A stretch of 64,000 bases of DNA from Dactylis glomerata (taxonomy: Eukaryota > Streptophyta > Magnoliopsida > Poales > Poaceae), in NCBI GenBank assembly GCA_007115705.1, contig QXEO01000531.1:11368828-11432827 (forward strand). The letters are read 5' to 3'. Each line of letters starts with the position of its first letter. The first letter of the stretch is position 1. This document shows positions 53,798 through 64,000 of the stretch, piece after piece. Below the pieces are notes generated by a model, which did no database searches, had not been told where the DNA came from, and was given only the letters and a program-made list of their open reading frames with translations. The translations under genes were made by a program, and so were the position numbers.

Positions 53798-54353
53798 CGA
53801 TATGGGCATGAAGGAGGAGGTGAAGCCCAATTTCAGGACTCCACCAAGATGAGAGAAGCTCCTTGCTGATTGGCACGCCAGGACGACCTACGATATGTAA
53901 TAATTAGTCTAAGGTTGTGTCAGCAATTTATATTCATGCTTATGTTATTTCGTAGCTCGGTCAAGTTGTGGGCCACTTAGGTTTATTTGTGTTTTGGGTT
54001 TGGGCCTGTCCAAGCCCAACAGTTTTCTGGCCATCTATATAAGGAGGCCAGCAGTCTAGGGTTTAGGGAGTTCAGTTGTTTAGTCAAAAACCATTGTGTG
54101 CTCCAACGTGTATCATCCCTCCGGGGAAACGGCACTGCCGTGTAATCAAATAGAGATTGCTGCGAGGGTTCTTGTGTTCTTCAAGAATTATCAGGCTCAG
54201 GTTTGAGGCATGGTGATCTTCATCATGTTGCTTGCTGGATTTGTTCCTCTTCTTCAGGTGACGTTCTTCGCGTTATTGGAAGATTTCTATCTGGTTGACT
54301 CGCTGTGAAAGATCGGGACAAAACTCCAAGGATCACCGACGTGATCCTTATCA
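53798..54353 (+). repeat. G2 3' LTR (556 bp)
   Basis: Begins CGATATGGGCATGAAGG (first T changed to C) and ends GATCCTTATCA. TATA at 54036-54043. Confidence 0.92.
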
Positions 54354-54358
54354 TACAG

Positions 54359-54380
54359 GCACCTGACTGGGAGATGTTCC
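54359..54380. mobile_element. I2: 22-bp middle piece between G2 and A
   Basis: GCACCTGACTGGGAGATGTTCC matches GCAACTGACTGCGAGACGTTCC of I1 (50122-50143). Its last five bases, GTTCC, are the target duplicate of A. Confidence 0.85.
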
Positions 54381-56023
54381 TAGTGTGTAGACCAGTTGGG
54401 AACCCCAAGAGTAAGGTGTGATGAGCGCAATGGTAATTTTTCCCTCAGTTATGAAACCGAAGTTTAATCGACTAGTGGGAGAAAGGAACCACTTCCGAAG
54501 GTTGTTGCTAGCTGACTTTGGCAACGACACCAGAACTTGTTGAAGACGCCTAGAAAATATCTGGGGCGTAGCTTTGGCGCCAGCAGCAACGTGGAACCTG
54601 CACCCAACACAACCAAAGTACTTTCCCCCAACTTGCAGTGAGGTTGTCAATCTCACTGGTTTGCTGAAAACAAAGGATTAAACGTATCGTGTGGAAATGA
54701 TATTTGTTTGGAGTAAGTAAATAAATAATGCTTGCGAAAAATAAATGGTGCTTGCAGTAGATAGTAATATATGTAAAAGAATGGACCAGGGTCCACAGTT
54801 CACTAGAGGTGTTTCTCCATAAAGATAAATAACATGCTGGGTAAACAAATTACAGTTGGGCAATTGACAAAATAAAGAATGCATAACAATGCATGCACAT
54901 GTCATGAAGATCACTATGAGATTCACTTGGGCATTACATCATAATACATAGACTGTAATCCAACTGCATCTATGACTAATAATCCACCCGCAGGATATCA
55001 TCCGAACAACCCTTGGTATAAAGTTGCAAGCAACAGATTATCACCTTAAGCAAAGTGTGTAATGTAAACAATACAAATGTCCTTGAACAAAAGATTGTTG
55101 TTTTCTCCCTAGTAGCGACAACACATCTACAACCTTAGAAGTTATTGTCACTCTCCCAGATTACTAGAGGCATGAACCCACTATCAAGCATAAATACTCC
55201 CTCTTGGTGTCACTAGCATCTACTCGGCCAAGATATCTACTAGCAACGGAGAGCATGCAAGATCATAAATAACATAGACATGATAAATCAACAATCAACT
55301 TGACATAGTACTCAATATTCATCGGATCCCAACAAACACAACATGTAGAATTACATAACGATGATCTTGATCATGATAGGCAGCTCACAAGATCTAGACA
55401 TGCAGCACATGGAGGAGAAGACAACAATCTAGCTACTGTTATGGACCCATAGTCCAAGGTAGACTACTCACTCATCACTTCGGAGGCTGGCATGGTGATG
55501 AAGAAGGCCTCCGGTGATGATTCCCCTCTCCGACAGGGTGCCGGGAAGAGCTTCTGGACCCTCCCGATCTCGGGACGACGACGGCGGCGGCTTGCAGTAT
55601 CTTTTGTGGAAAAGTGTTCGTCCCCTTAGGTTTTCCCATCGAAGGGAATTTATAGGCAGAAGGGCGATGTCAGGGGGTGAACCAGGGGTCCACAACACCT
55701 GGTGGCGTGGCCAGGGGGTGGCCCGCGCCACCCTATGGTGCGACCGCCTCCTGGTTCCCCTCCATCTCTCCTTTGGACTCCGTCTTCATGTCAGGTAAAT
55801 AGGAACTTTGACTTTTGTTTCGTCAAATTCTGAGAATATTTCCTGTGTAACTTTTCTTAAACACAAAAACAAAAGAAAACAGGAACTGGCACTGTGGCAT
55901 CTCGTTAATAAGTTAGTTACAAAAAATGCATAAAAATGCCACGAAGTGTAAACAAAACACAAAGCAATTGGTGTAAAATAAGCATGGTGCATCAAAAATT
56001 ATAGATACGTTTATGACGTATCA
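54381..56023 (-). repeat. Element A 3' LTR (1643 bp)
   Basis: Plus-strand edges TAGTGTGTAGACC ... GACGTATCA; the expected TG start is TA here. TATA (minus) at 55648-55654. Confidence 0.92.
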
Positions 56024-56039
56024 AGCATCCCCAAGCTTA
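56024..56039 (-). other. Element A polypurine tract
   Basis: Minus strand TTAAGCTTGGGGATGCT, directly beside the 3' LTR. Confidence 0.8.
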
Positions 56040-56732
56040 ACTCCTACTCGTCCTCGAGTAGGTAAGTGATAACAAAACAATAATTTTTGAGGTGACATGC
56101 ACCAACACAATCTTGATCAAGTTAAAGTAAAGCATTGCATGCTGAGATAAAAGTACTCTAAACATGGGCATAAGAGATATAATTCTAACCATAGAACTTA
56201 GTAACCATGTTACAACATGAAAAGTAAAACAAATAAAAGATCATGAGTAATAATGCATTGAAAGTCAATTGTTTGTTTCGAGCATATAGAAAACATAGCA
56301 AAGTGGTATTCAGCTTGTCCCTCGTGGAGTAGCAAAACATAAATGCATAGGACACCTTCAAAGTTCAAGAGGGTGACTAGATACAAATAATTTGAGAACA
56401 AGCAATACCATAATCATGAATCAATCAATAATAAATTTTGGGAATATGCACATTATACTCAGAATGACAACTATGCTCTCTTAATCGGTGCATAAAGGTA
56501 GAAGATGAAGACTCACCATAAAAGTAAAAGAAATGCCCTTCGTAGAGGGAAGCAGGGATTTAACATGTGCTAGAGCTTTTCATTTGTAAAACAGAGATAA
56601 AAACTGTTTTGAGAGGTGGTTGTTCTTGTCAACGACTGGCAATGGGGTTCTTGCTATCTTCCATACTAAACAAGTTGAGAGCGGTTCCGAGTTCTTGAAA
56701 AATTGGCATATACATGCTCTTTTATAAAGTTT

Positions 56733-56819
56733 GGTACTCCTCCCCACTTTTCCTTTCACAAACCATGGCTAACCAAATCCTTCGGGTGCCCACCAACTTT
56801 CACATACCGGAGGAGTGCC
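56733..56819 (-). ncRNA. 87-nt nested hairpin (element A copy)
   Basis: In element sense: outer GGCACTCCTCC with GGAGGAGTACC (one mismatch), inner CCGAA-GGA-TTTGG, where two positions changed together relative to B. Confidence 0.7.
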
Positions 56820-57917
56820 TTTTTTTAGAGGTTACAATGGTATGACCAGCTCTCTTGCAAAATTAATGATGAGCAGATGAAGCATGCAAGTTGAGGGGTA
56901 ATTAATTCAATATGGAAGATAGCAAACCCGACCACTACGTCCTCATGAGCTAAAAATAGTGTCACAAAATGAGAAGTATTTGAAGGTTTTGAAAGGCAGC
57001 ACATGAAAATTTACTTGGAATGGTTTGAAATACCATGCATAGGAATTTGTAGTAAACTCTTTGGTTTTTGGAGTTGGATGCACGAGAAGTATTCCCTCTC
57101 AATATAGGTGAAGGCTAGCAAAAGACTGGGAGCGACCAACTAAGAGAGCAATAATGGCCATAATCATGCATAACGATAAAACATTATTAACCAAAGCATA
57201 AAGTGATATCACAAGTTAAAAACCAAATGATTATAGAGGCTTGAGGTGACTAGTTTAAAGTCAAAACATGGTGTAAGCATGCGCCAAGTCAACCCAAATA
57301 AAGCATCAAAGGAGAATACCACAATAATATGCTTCTATAAGATAAAAATAACGCATGATTCTTTCAAAGGCACATTAAGCACTCTCAGTCATTTGAGACA
57401 AGTCATGCTACAACAATAACTACTAAGCATATAATCAAAATAATATCTAGCATGACATGATAAAGTCTAAGCAACAGTCTAAACAAGCTCCCTTTTTGCA
57501 CCACTATAAGCATGAAACAATTTACTCTTTTCCAACACCAATCAACCTTTTTGAAACAACTCTCAAAGATGAAAAGCAACAAAGACCAGAGGTCTAAACA
57601 CACCTAGATACAAAGAACTAACAAGTTCTGAACAAGAACGAAGGCGAAAAATAAAAGCTAAACGCTGTACTAGAAAAAGAGAACACTCGTTGAACGATAA
57701 AAGTGAAAACTAGAGTGTTCTAGGCAATGAAAACAGAGTGTGTCTTCTCCAAAAGAAATATGTTGGGGTCCAACCATTTATTGCAGCAAACAAAACAAAA
57801 GAAAACTGAAAGAAAAAATAAAGACACTCCAAGAAAAACACATAGCATATGAAGCAACAAAAATATAGTGTCTTGAAAGATGACCTGATATTTTTATTGA
57901 TGAAGAAGGGGTGCCAT

Positions 57918-57992
57918 GGGGCATCCCCAAGCTTTGACGCTTGTACTTCTTGGATATTTCTTGGGGTGACATGAGAATCCCCAAGCTTGAGC
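57918..57992 (-). other. Two internal polypurine-tract copies (element A)
   Basis: AAAGCTTGGGGATGCCCC (57935-57918) and CAAGCTTGGGGATTCT (57989-57974) in element sense, spacing about 55 bases as in B and C. Confidence 0.75.
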
Positions 57993-58570
57993 TTTTGTCC
58001 ATACTTCATCTCATCATTCTCCTTTCCCTACACTTGAAAACTTCCTTCATACAAAACTTCACACAATTCTCATTAGCAATATTAGTTTATGCAAGATAGT
58101 AAATCCACTTTTGGTTCAGTTTCAACTCAAGTACAACACATATTAACACATAAGCTACCGTACCAACTTCTCTAAAATTTCTGTGATCAAAAGAACTCAA
58201 AAAGAAAGAGATCAAGAGGCAAATGCAAATAGTGGCAGAAATCTGTCAAAACAGAACAACTGGTAAAGATCAATTTGTTTGAAATTCTTTTGTTGCTCAA
58301 ATCAAAAAGTGCAGAACTAATGAAAATTAGATAATAACCTGGGACATGTGCACAAGAAATCGCAGATCAAAACGACGTTCTGGGAATTTTCATGAATTTT
58401 TATGGTGAAGCATAGAATTCTTTTTCGGGACAACAACTTCCCCAAATCTTACCTTCTTCCAATTAGAGGTTACTCTTGGCACAAAAACTAAATAAAAATG
58501 ATAAGGAGAGGTCATTATAGTAGTAACAACTTCCAAGACTCACAAAAAGAAAAAGTACAGAAAAGAAAAC

Positions 58571-58620
58571 ATTGCGTTATCTCCCAAGAGTGCTTTTCTT
58601 TAACGCCTTTGAGCTAGGCA
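58571..58620 (-). ncRNA. Conserved double stem-loop (element A copy)
   Basis: In element sense: GCCT-AGCTCAA-AGGC, then TTGGG-AGATAA-CGCAA (one mismatch), 14 bases after the coding stop. Confidence 0.65.
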
Positions 58621-58633
58621 AAGAAAGTAAGAA

Positions 58634-59494
58634 TCAAGTATTTTCAAGCGATGAAGCATTAAGACCAGATGCCTTACGTCTACCTCTCTTACCTCTGCTC
58701 TTACCCTTAGGAAAATCATGATGATTGCCTGGTGGGGAACTGAACTTCATGGTGCCTCTTGCCACATCTATTACTGCTCCCATGAGTTTTAGCAGAGATC
58801 TTCCAAGTGCGATTTGTCCATTTCCTACACATTCAATAACAAGATAATCAGTACATACCGTTCTCCCTAGGATTTTTGTAAACACTCCTTCAGCTACTCC
58901 AATGGGCAATATAATGGAATTATTGGTAAGAGATATTTCTTCTCCACCCTCAGAAAGTCTCCAAAGATTCAAAGATTCATAAATATCCTTAGGCATAAGG
59001 CAAAATTCAGACATAATATCACAACGAGCATGAAAAGTTTCACCATTGATAGTGACTTTCACCGTAGGGAACCATCTTGAAGGTTCGAAATTTATTGGCA
59101 CATAATCATGCTCACGCAGCATACCATAACATTCTTTTAAACAAGTAGTATGGGTCTCAAGAGTATTTAATCTAGCATAAATGCTCACAAGGGAAGAATC
59201 AAAATTACTCGATGAGCTATATACTGCAATCAAATTTTTTATGACATTAAAAGCTTGATCTCCATCGCAATGAAGGAAATCTCCTCCTGCTACAGCATCC
59301 AAAGCATATCTATAACAAAGAGCAAGACTAAAGTAAAAGCTACTAAGAAGCAAGCTCAGAGTCATTTTTGGTTCAGTTTTTCCATGGGAATCATAAATTC
59401 TAGACCAAGCTTCTTTAAAACTCTCTTCACTCTTTTGTTTGAAAGTGAAGATCACTTCCTCAGGCGACATAGTGGTAGGTACTAGACTAAACAT
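58634..59494 (-). CDS. Element A: short gag fused to a protease-like domain (286 aa)
   Basis: ATG 59494 gives MFSLVPTTMSPEEV. The second ATG (59470, MSPEEVIF) matches the start of the B protein and may be the real one. Residues about 9-95 parallel the shortened gag of B: ESFKEAWSRIYDSH, LLLSSFYFSLALCYRYALDA, GGDFL. Residues about 140-250 look like an Athila-type retropepsin: VKVTINGETFHARCDI, MPKDIYESL and ALGRSLLKLMGAVIDVARGT. The active-site CDLGAS is CDIMSE here: Asp remains but the Gly is lost, so the protease is probably inactive. The Lys/Arg/Gly-rich end may bind RNA. No knuckle, RT or integrase. Confidence 0.8.
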   Translation of the reverse strand: MFSLVPTTMSPEEVIFTFKQKSEESFKEAWSRIYDSHGKTEPKMTLSLLLSSFYFSLALCYRYALDAVAGGDFLHCDGDQAFNVIKNLIAVYSSSSNFDSSLVSIYARLNTLETHTTCLKECYGMLREHDYVPINFEPSRWFPTVKVTINGETFHARCDIMSEFCLMPKDIYESLNLWRLSEGGEEISLTNNSIILPIGVAEGVFTKILGRTVCTDYLVIECVGNGQIALGRSLLKLMGAVIDVARGTMKFSSPPGNHHDFPKGKSRGKRGRRKASGLNASSLENT

Positions 59495-59635
59495 AAAAGC
59501 AACTTGAAGTAGGAACTAATTTTTTGTATTTTTGATAAAAAGATGCAAACAAAAATAAAGTAAAGAAACTAAGCAAAACAATAACAAAGTAAAAAGATTG
59601 GAAGTGAGAGACCCCCCTTGCAGAAATCCTCTTTC

Positions 59636-59653
59636 TCCCTGGCAACGGTGCCA
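59636..59653 (-). other. Element A second primer-binding-site copy
   Basis: Minus strand TGGCACCGTTGCCAGGGA, 67 bases inside the proper site and followed by the same CCAGAAAAC flank. Confidence 0.7.
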
Positions 59654-59702
59654 GAAAACTTGTTACGGTGGCTAGTTGACGCAGGAGCTTATTCTTCCTC
59701 AA

Positions 59703-59720
59703 TCCCTGGCAATGGCGCCA
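59703..59720 (-). other. Element A primer-binding site (tRNA-Asp type)
   Basis: Minus strand TGGCGCCATTGCCAGGGA, two mismatches, 10 bases from the LTR edge at 59731. Confidence 0.8.
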
Positions 59721-59730
59721 GAAAACGTGT

Positions 59731-61374
59731 TGGTGCGTAGACCAGTTGGGAACCCCAATAGTAAGGTGTGATGAGCACAACGGTAAGTTTTCCCTCAGTT
59801 ATGAAACCAAAGTTTAATCGACTAGTAGGAGAAAGAAACCACTTCCAAAGGTTGTTGCTAGCTGACTTTGGCAACGACACTAGAACTTGTTGACGGCGCC
59901 TAGAAATTATCTGGGGCATAGCTTTGGCACCAGCAGCAACGTGAAACCTGCACACAACACAACCAAAGTACTTTGCCCCAACTTGCAGTGAGGTTGTCAA
60001 TCTCACTGGTTTGCTAAAAACAAAGGATTAAACGTATCGTGTGGAAAATGATATTTGTTTGAAGTAAGTAAATAAATAATGCTTGCAGAAAATAAATAGT
60101 GCTTGCAGTAGATAGTAGTATATGTAAAAGAATGGACTGGGGTCCACAGTTCACTAGAGGTGTCTCTCCATAAACATAAATAACATGCTGGGTAAACAAA
60201 TTATAGTTGGGCAATTGACAAAATAAAGAATGCATAACAATGCATGCACATGTCATGAAGACCACTATGAGATTCACTTGGGCATTACAACATAATACAT
60301 AGACCGTAATCCAACTGCATCTATGACTAATAATCCACCCGTAGGATATCATCCGAACAACCCTTGGGTATTAAGTTGCAAGCAACATATTATCGCCTTA
60401 AGCAAAGTGTGTAATGTAAACAATACAAATGTCCTTGAACAAAGAATTGTTGTTTTCTCCCTAGTAGCAACAACACATCTACAACCTTAGAAGTTATTGT
60501 CACTCTCCCAGATTACTAGAGGCATGAACCCACTATCGAGCATAAATACTCCCCCTTGGAGTCACTAGCATCAACTCGGCCAAGATATATACTAGCAACA
60601 GAGAGCATGCAAGATCATAAATAACATAGACATGATAAATCAACAATCAACTTGACATAGTACTCAATATTCATCGGATCCCAACAAACACAACATGTAG
60701 AATTACATAACGATGATCTTGATCATGATAAGCAGCTCACAAGATCTAGACATGAAGCACATGGAGGAGAAGACAACCTTCTAGCTACTGCTATGGACCC
60801 ATAGTCCAAGGTAGACTACTCACTCATCACTCCGGAGGCTGGCATGGTGATGAAGAAGGCCTTCGGTGATGATTCCCCTCTCCGGCAGGGTGCCGGGAAG
60901 AGCTTCTGGACCTTCCCGATCTCGGGACGACGACGGCAGCGGCTTGTAGTATGTTTTGTGGAAAAGTGTTCATCCCCTTAGGGTTTTCCCGTCGAAGGGA
61001 ATTTATAGGCAGAAGGGCGATGTCAGGGGGTGGACCAGGGGTCCACACCACCTGGTGGCACGGCCAGGGGTGGCCCGCGCCACCCTATGGTGCGGCCACC
61101 TCTTGGTTCCCCTCCGTCTCTCCTTTGGACTCCATCTTCGTGTCAGGTAAATAGGAACTTCGGCTTTCGTTTCATCCAATTCCGAGAATATTTCCTGAGT
61201 AACTTTTCTGAAACACAAAACAGCAAAAAACAGGAACTGGCACTATGGCATCTCGTTAATAGGTTAGTTCCAGAAAATGCATAAAAATGCCACGAAGTGT
61301 AAACAAAACACAAAGCAATTGGTGTAAAACAAGCATGGAGCATTACAAATTATAGATATGTTTACGACGTATCA
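59731..61374 (-). repeat. Element A 5' LTR (1644 bp)
   Basis: Plus-strand edges TGGTGCGTAGACC ... GACGTATCA. TATA (minus) at 61001-61007. Followed by GTTCC. Confidence 0.92.
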
Positions 61375-61379
61375 GTTCC

Positions 61380-64000
61380 TAGTTCGCACCGGCATCATCG
61401 TAAACTCCTTCATCTTCCTCATTAAAGTCTTCCTCCAAGTCTGACCAAGTTAATAGCCAGGGACAAAACCATGAGTACATTTGAATTGTACTCGCAAACC
61501 ATCTAAAGAAAGTGAGTTGGTATGCAGTTTGGCTGTAGCAAGGAAAGGCTCTAATCTAGTTTATTTTCTTTGAAAACCATCTTCTCGTGTTGATATAACA
61601 TGTCCAGGAACATGTTCTACGCCATCTCTATATCCTTACTAAAATCTTTTATAAAACAGTTTTAGTAAAAATCTCTAGGAAGGGGGAAACCCTTTTTTTA
61701 ATCAAACACCAGGTCAATCAAACATGACCATCTCCATTTATGAAACCAGGTCAATCACACATGACCATCTCCAAATTCCTCGGCAGTACCCTACAAGTAC
61801 TCCGATCCATACCAGTGCCACGGCAGTACCCTCCGAGTACTCCGTTCGGCACTTTTCTCCATTTTTCCAAAAACCACTTTTAAAACCAAAACCGACATAG
61901 GTTAAGTATGGGCATCCCAACTGTCCATGACCGAGGACTCGGCTATTCGAATAGATTTACACTCTGCAGAGGTTGTACACTTTACCCACACCATCCGAAT
62001 ACTCATCGTGTGGGCATCATCCCCGCCTAGCATCCTATGCCACGACAAGCACCCGATCGGAGCCTTTCGCTTATCTAACTTAGTACGGGAATCTACCCTA
62101 TGGAGTATGTACCTCCCCGGCACACCCTCATAGTCTACCTCCAAGTTCGAGCGTAACTCCAGTGCCATGTCAGGAGACCCATAGTGTCTTCTGGCCAGAT
62201 AAATCCCTGACTGGATCCCGATTCACTATTGCCCAGTCGCAGCAATCTAGATTCCGGGGTACCGCGTACCCTTATATAGTTATGAGACTCCCGTACTAAA
62301 ATAAACAAACTACGAGCTAAGCCCCATCCCATACAAGGGTAATGTGGTTGCACTGGATAAATTGGTTTGGCAAACACTTATACACAATGCCCTTTTTCAT
62401 AAATCCTCCTCCTCCTTTACTCCATTTTCCAGAACATATTTTCCTAAAAATATTTTAGTGGAATAGAGCACTATTCCAAGGTTTTCGAAATCATTTTTCA
62501 AAGTCCCATTTGAGTGTTCCCAACCTAGAGTTTTTGCTCCACTACAAAGTTTTCCAAAGGCTATGATGCTAACCATCACGCCACTAATCCAGGGGATAAG
62601 TAGGTGTCGAGAGGGGTCATCCAGGAGGATGATAACAGTTGACTCGTGGAACCAAGTCACCAACAATTGCTATAGAGAGATAATGGCAATGTATAAATAT
62701 GCATTTTCATAAACATTGATAAAACATGTAATAAGTAAAACTAGGATCAGATATGCAACAAGTTAAGATGGCTTGCCTTGATCTGCTTGTCCCTAGGCTT
62801 CTCATCTTTGGTACCTCAAGGTGCTCATCTTCTTCTTCTGCACTCTTGAGATAGTCCTCTTCCTCTCTGGTGGCATTCGAATCTAACGTCGTAGAATAAA
62901 AGAGATGCATTCATTCACCACACAAGCATACAAAGGACAAGCATAAGACAAGCATTTTAAGCACACAATCAGGGAGTAAGGGTGAATACAAACTAACCTA
63001 CATGGATACAATCCATCAAGAACGAGTTTTCAAGTATTTTCCCTATTTATAATTAGGGTTTTCACACTTGGACTTGACACCAAAAGATATAATGCAAATC
63101 ATAACCAATCAAGGTTCTTGCCTCACATCTATAGGTACTAGTGACCTGAGAGATCCTATAACAAGTGACTCTTGGTTAAGAACATAATATTCATATTAAC
63201 AAGCAATTTCTAAAATACACAAAGCCACTTAAGCACTTTGATTAACAAACATAGCTACGGGAACATATAGTAGGCAAACAAGCTACCTAAAGATAGCTAA
63301 TAACAATACAAACCTGACAAAATCGGATTTGCAATTTTCTGATTAACAGAGAATATACTATGCATTTTATAGTGAAAATAACCACTGATTCAGAGATAAA
63401 TCTACCAGAAAATCATAATTACTCAGAAAATCTATGCTCTTGTTAGTAGCATGAATTCACAGTATAAGATCACACAAAATTGGTCTCACCAAAAAATACT
63501 TCACATATTAGGTTTTATAATTCCGTAAAGTCAGATCTGATAGTATTTTGCAAAAACAACCATGATAGAAATAAAGATCTATTCGCATCCAGGCCAGTGG
63601 CAGGTGAAAGGTTTTACAGATAGCTTTCCAACAAAATTGGTTTTACTCAAAAATATTGGGTAAATCTCCTGATAAGGATTTATGAGTGAAAAAAACACAT
63701 TTCACTAGATTAATTATCGTAAACGATCTAGAAAATATTTTTGCAAACTACTTGCTCCGCATGGTAGATAAATTTATTAGGAACTATCAGATATATGATC
63801 TTATGATTTGGACCATCAGAGAATATTTGGTGGATTTAAAACAAACTAGATCTTGCAGGTTATTTCTTGATTCAATAATTTTTCTAAAGGAAGCGGGCCG
63901 GTAGGAGGAGGTCCGAGCCAAATTGGATCGGACGACACAGCGCTGCTGCTGGGCCAGCCTAGCTAACTGCTGTGACCAGACATGACTCAACAAATAAAAA
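61380..64000. mobile_element. I2: remainder of the long I-family LTR, running off the window
   Basis: Resumes TAGTTCGCACCGGCATC after the target duplicate and parallels I1 (50144-50361), then L and I3. GACCAAGTTAATAGCCAGGG at 61442 and GTGTCTTCTGGCCAGATAAA near 62186 anchor the match to I1 and I3. No protein domain found. The GC-rich block begins at about 63890, as expected for mid-LTR. Confidence 0.78.

Larger units (their letters stand above)
50607..54353 (+). mobile_element. Element G2: complete gag-protease retrotransposon, 3.75 kb
   Basis: Two 556-bp LTRs (50607-51162, 53798-54353) with about 24 differences by eye, target duplicate TACAG (50602-50606, 54354-54358), initiator-tRNA-Met-type PBS, polypurine tract, and one uninterrupted 525-codon frame. 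No RT, RNase H or integrase, and at 2.6 kb the internal region leaves no room for them. Confidence 0.93.
56040..58570 (-). other. Element A 3' noncoding region
   Basis: 2.5 kb without coding frames, inverted counterpart of B 14887-17470. Holds the 90-nt hairpin and the internal tract pair. Confidence 0.75.
54381..61374 (-). mobile_element. Element A: complete non-autonomous gypsy retrotransposon, 7.0 kb, minus
   Basis: LTRs of 1643 bp (54381-56023) and 1644 bp (59731-61374), target duplicate GTTCC (54376-54380, 61375-61379). tRNA-Asp PBS present twice; polypurine tract at 56024. Internal 3.7 kb codes only for a short gag-protease. Related to B and C in LTR start (TGATACGTC) and 3' noncoding region. 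The LTRs differ by several percent (densest in the first 250 bases), so it is older than B. Confidence 0.93.

Noticed and set aside
1..64000. Host gene or gene fragment captured by a transposon
   Set aside because: I looked for one in the CACTA, in the long LTRs and in the leaders, and found no recognisable cellular domain. A database search could still find short captured pieces.

Overview
The window looks like intergenic DNA of a large-genome grass. A Triticeae or other Pooideae species (wheat, barley, rye, Aegilops type) is the best guess, inferred from the family mix: nested LTR retrotransposons with LTRs beginning TGATACGTC, tRNA-Asp primer sites, a degenerate BARE/Angela-like Copia and a CACTA transposon of the TNP2 class. 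I recognise no cellular protein-coding gene, tRNA or rRNA. Almost every long open frame belongs to a mobile element or to an LTR. Family names are avoided where I cannot verify them; elements carry local letters.

Layout, left to right. 1-3150: element E, a Ty3/gypsy pol (RT, RNase H, integrase) on the minus strand, cut off at its 5' side. 3151-6632: the right-hand 3.5 kb of a long LTR (I3), inserted in the gag start of element J, whose PBS and 5' LTR follow (6810-8212, minus). 8213-11121: decayed minus-strand Copia (K). 11122-11902: two LTRs of one small family meeting head-on (G0 minus, G1 plus). G1 is split by complete element B (12304-19113, TSD GTCGC) and resumes to about 19915. 19916-25190: D, a second, heavily mutated chromovirus-like gypsy of the same family as E, minus. 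25195-29264: internal part and 3' LTR of F (plus).

29265-45611: H, an Athila-like gag-protease element on the minus strand. It is split by solo LTR L (31090-35841, TSD CATAG/CACAG) and by complete element C (36091-44540, TSD GGATT). H's own LTR is broken at 45612 by CACTA element M. M is broken at 49878 by a long LTR (I1), I1 at 50362 by a second copy of the same family (I2), and I2 by two complete elements: G2 (50607-54353, TSD TACAG) and A (54381-61374, minus, TSD GTTCC). I2 then runs to the window end. The relative insertion order follows directly from this nesting: H before L, C and M; M before I1, I1 before I2, and I2 before G2 and A.

Functionally, the complete elements A, B, C and G2 all lack reverse transcriptase and integrase. 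They encode only gag or gag plus protease, then (A, B, C) 2.5 to 3.6 kb of noncoding sequence. They would need replication proteins in trans. That noncoding part is not random: related elements share two stem-loops right after the gag stop, a paired internal copy of the polypurine tract, and a nested 90-nt hairpin. Both hairpin systems show base changes that preserve pairing. These shared RNA structures are the most interesting unexplained signal in the window.
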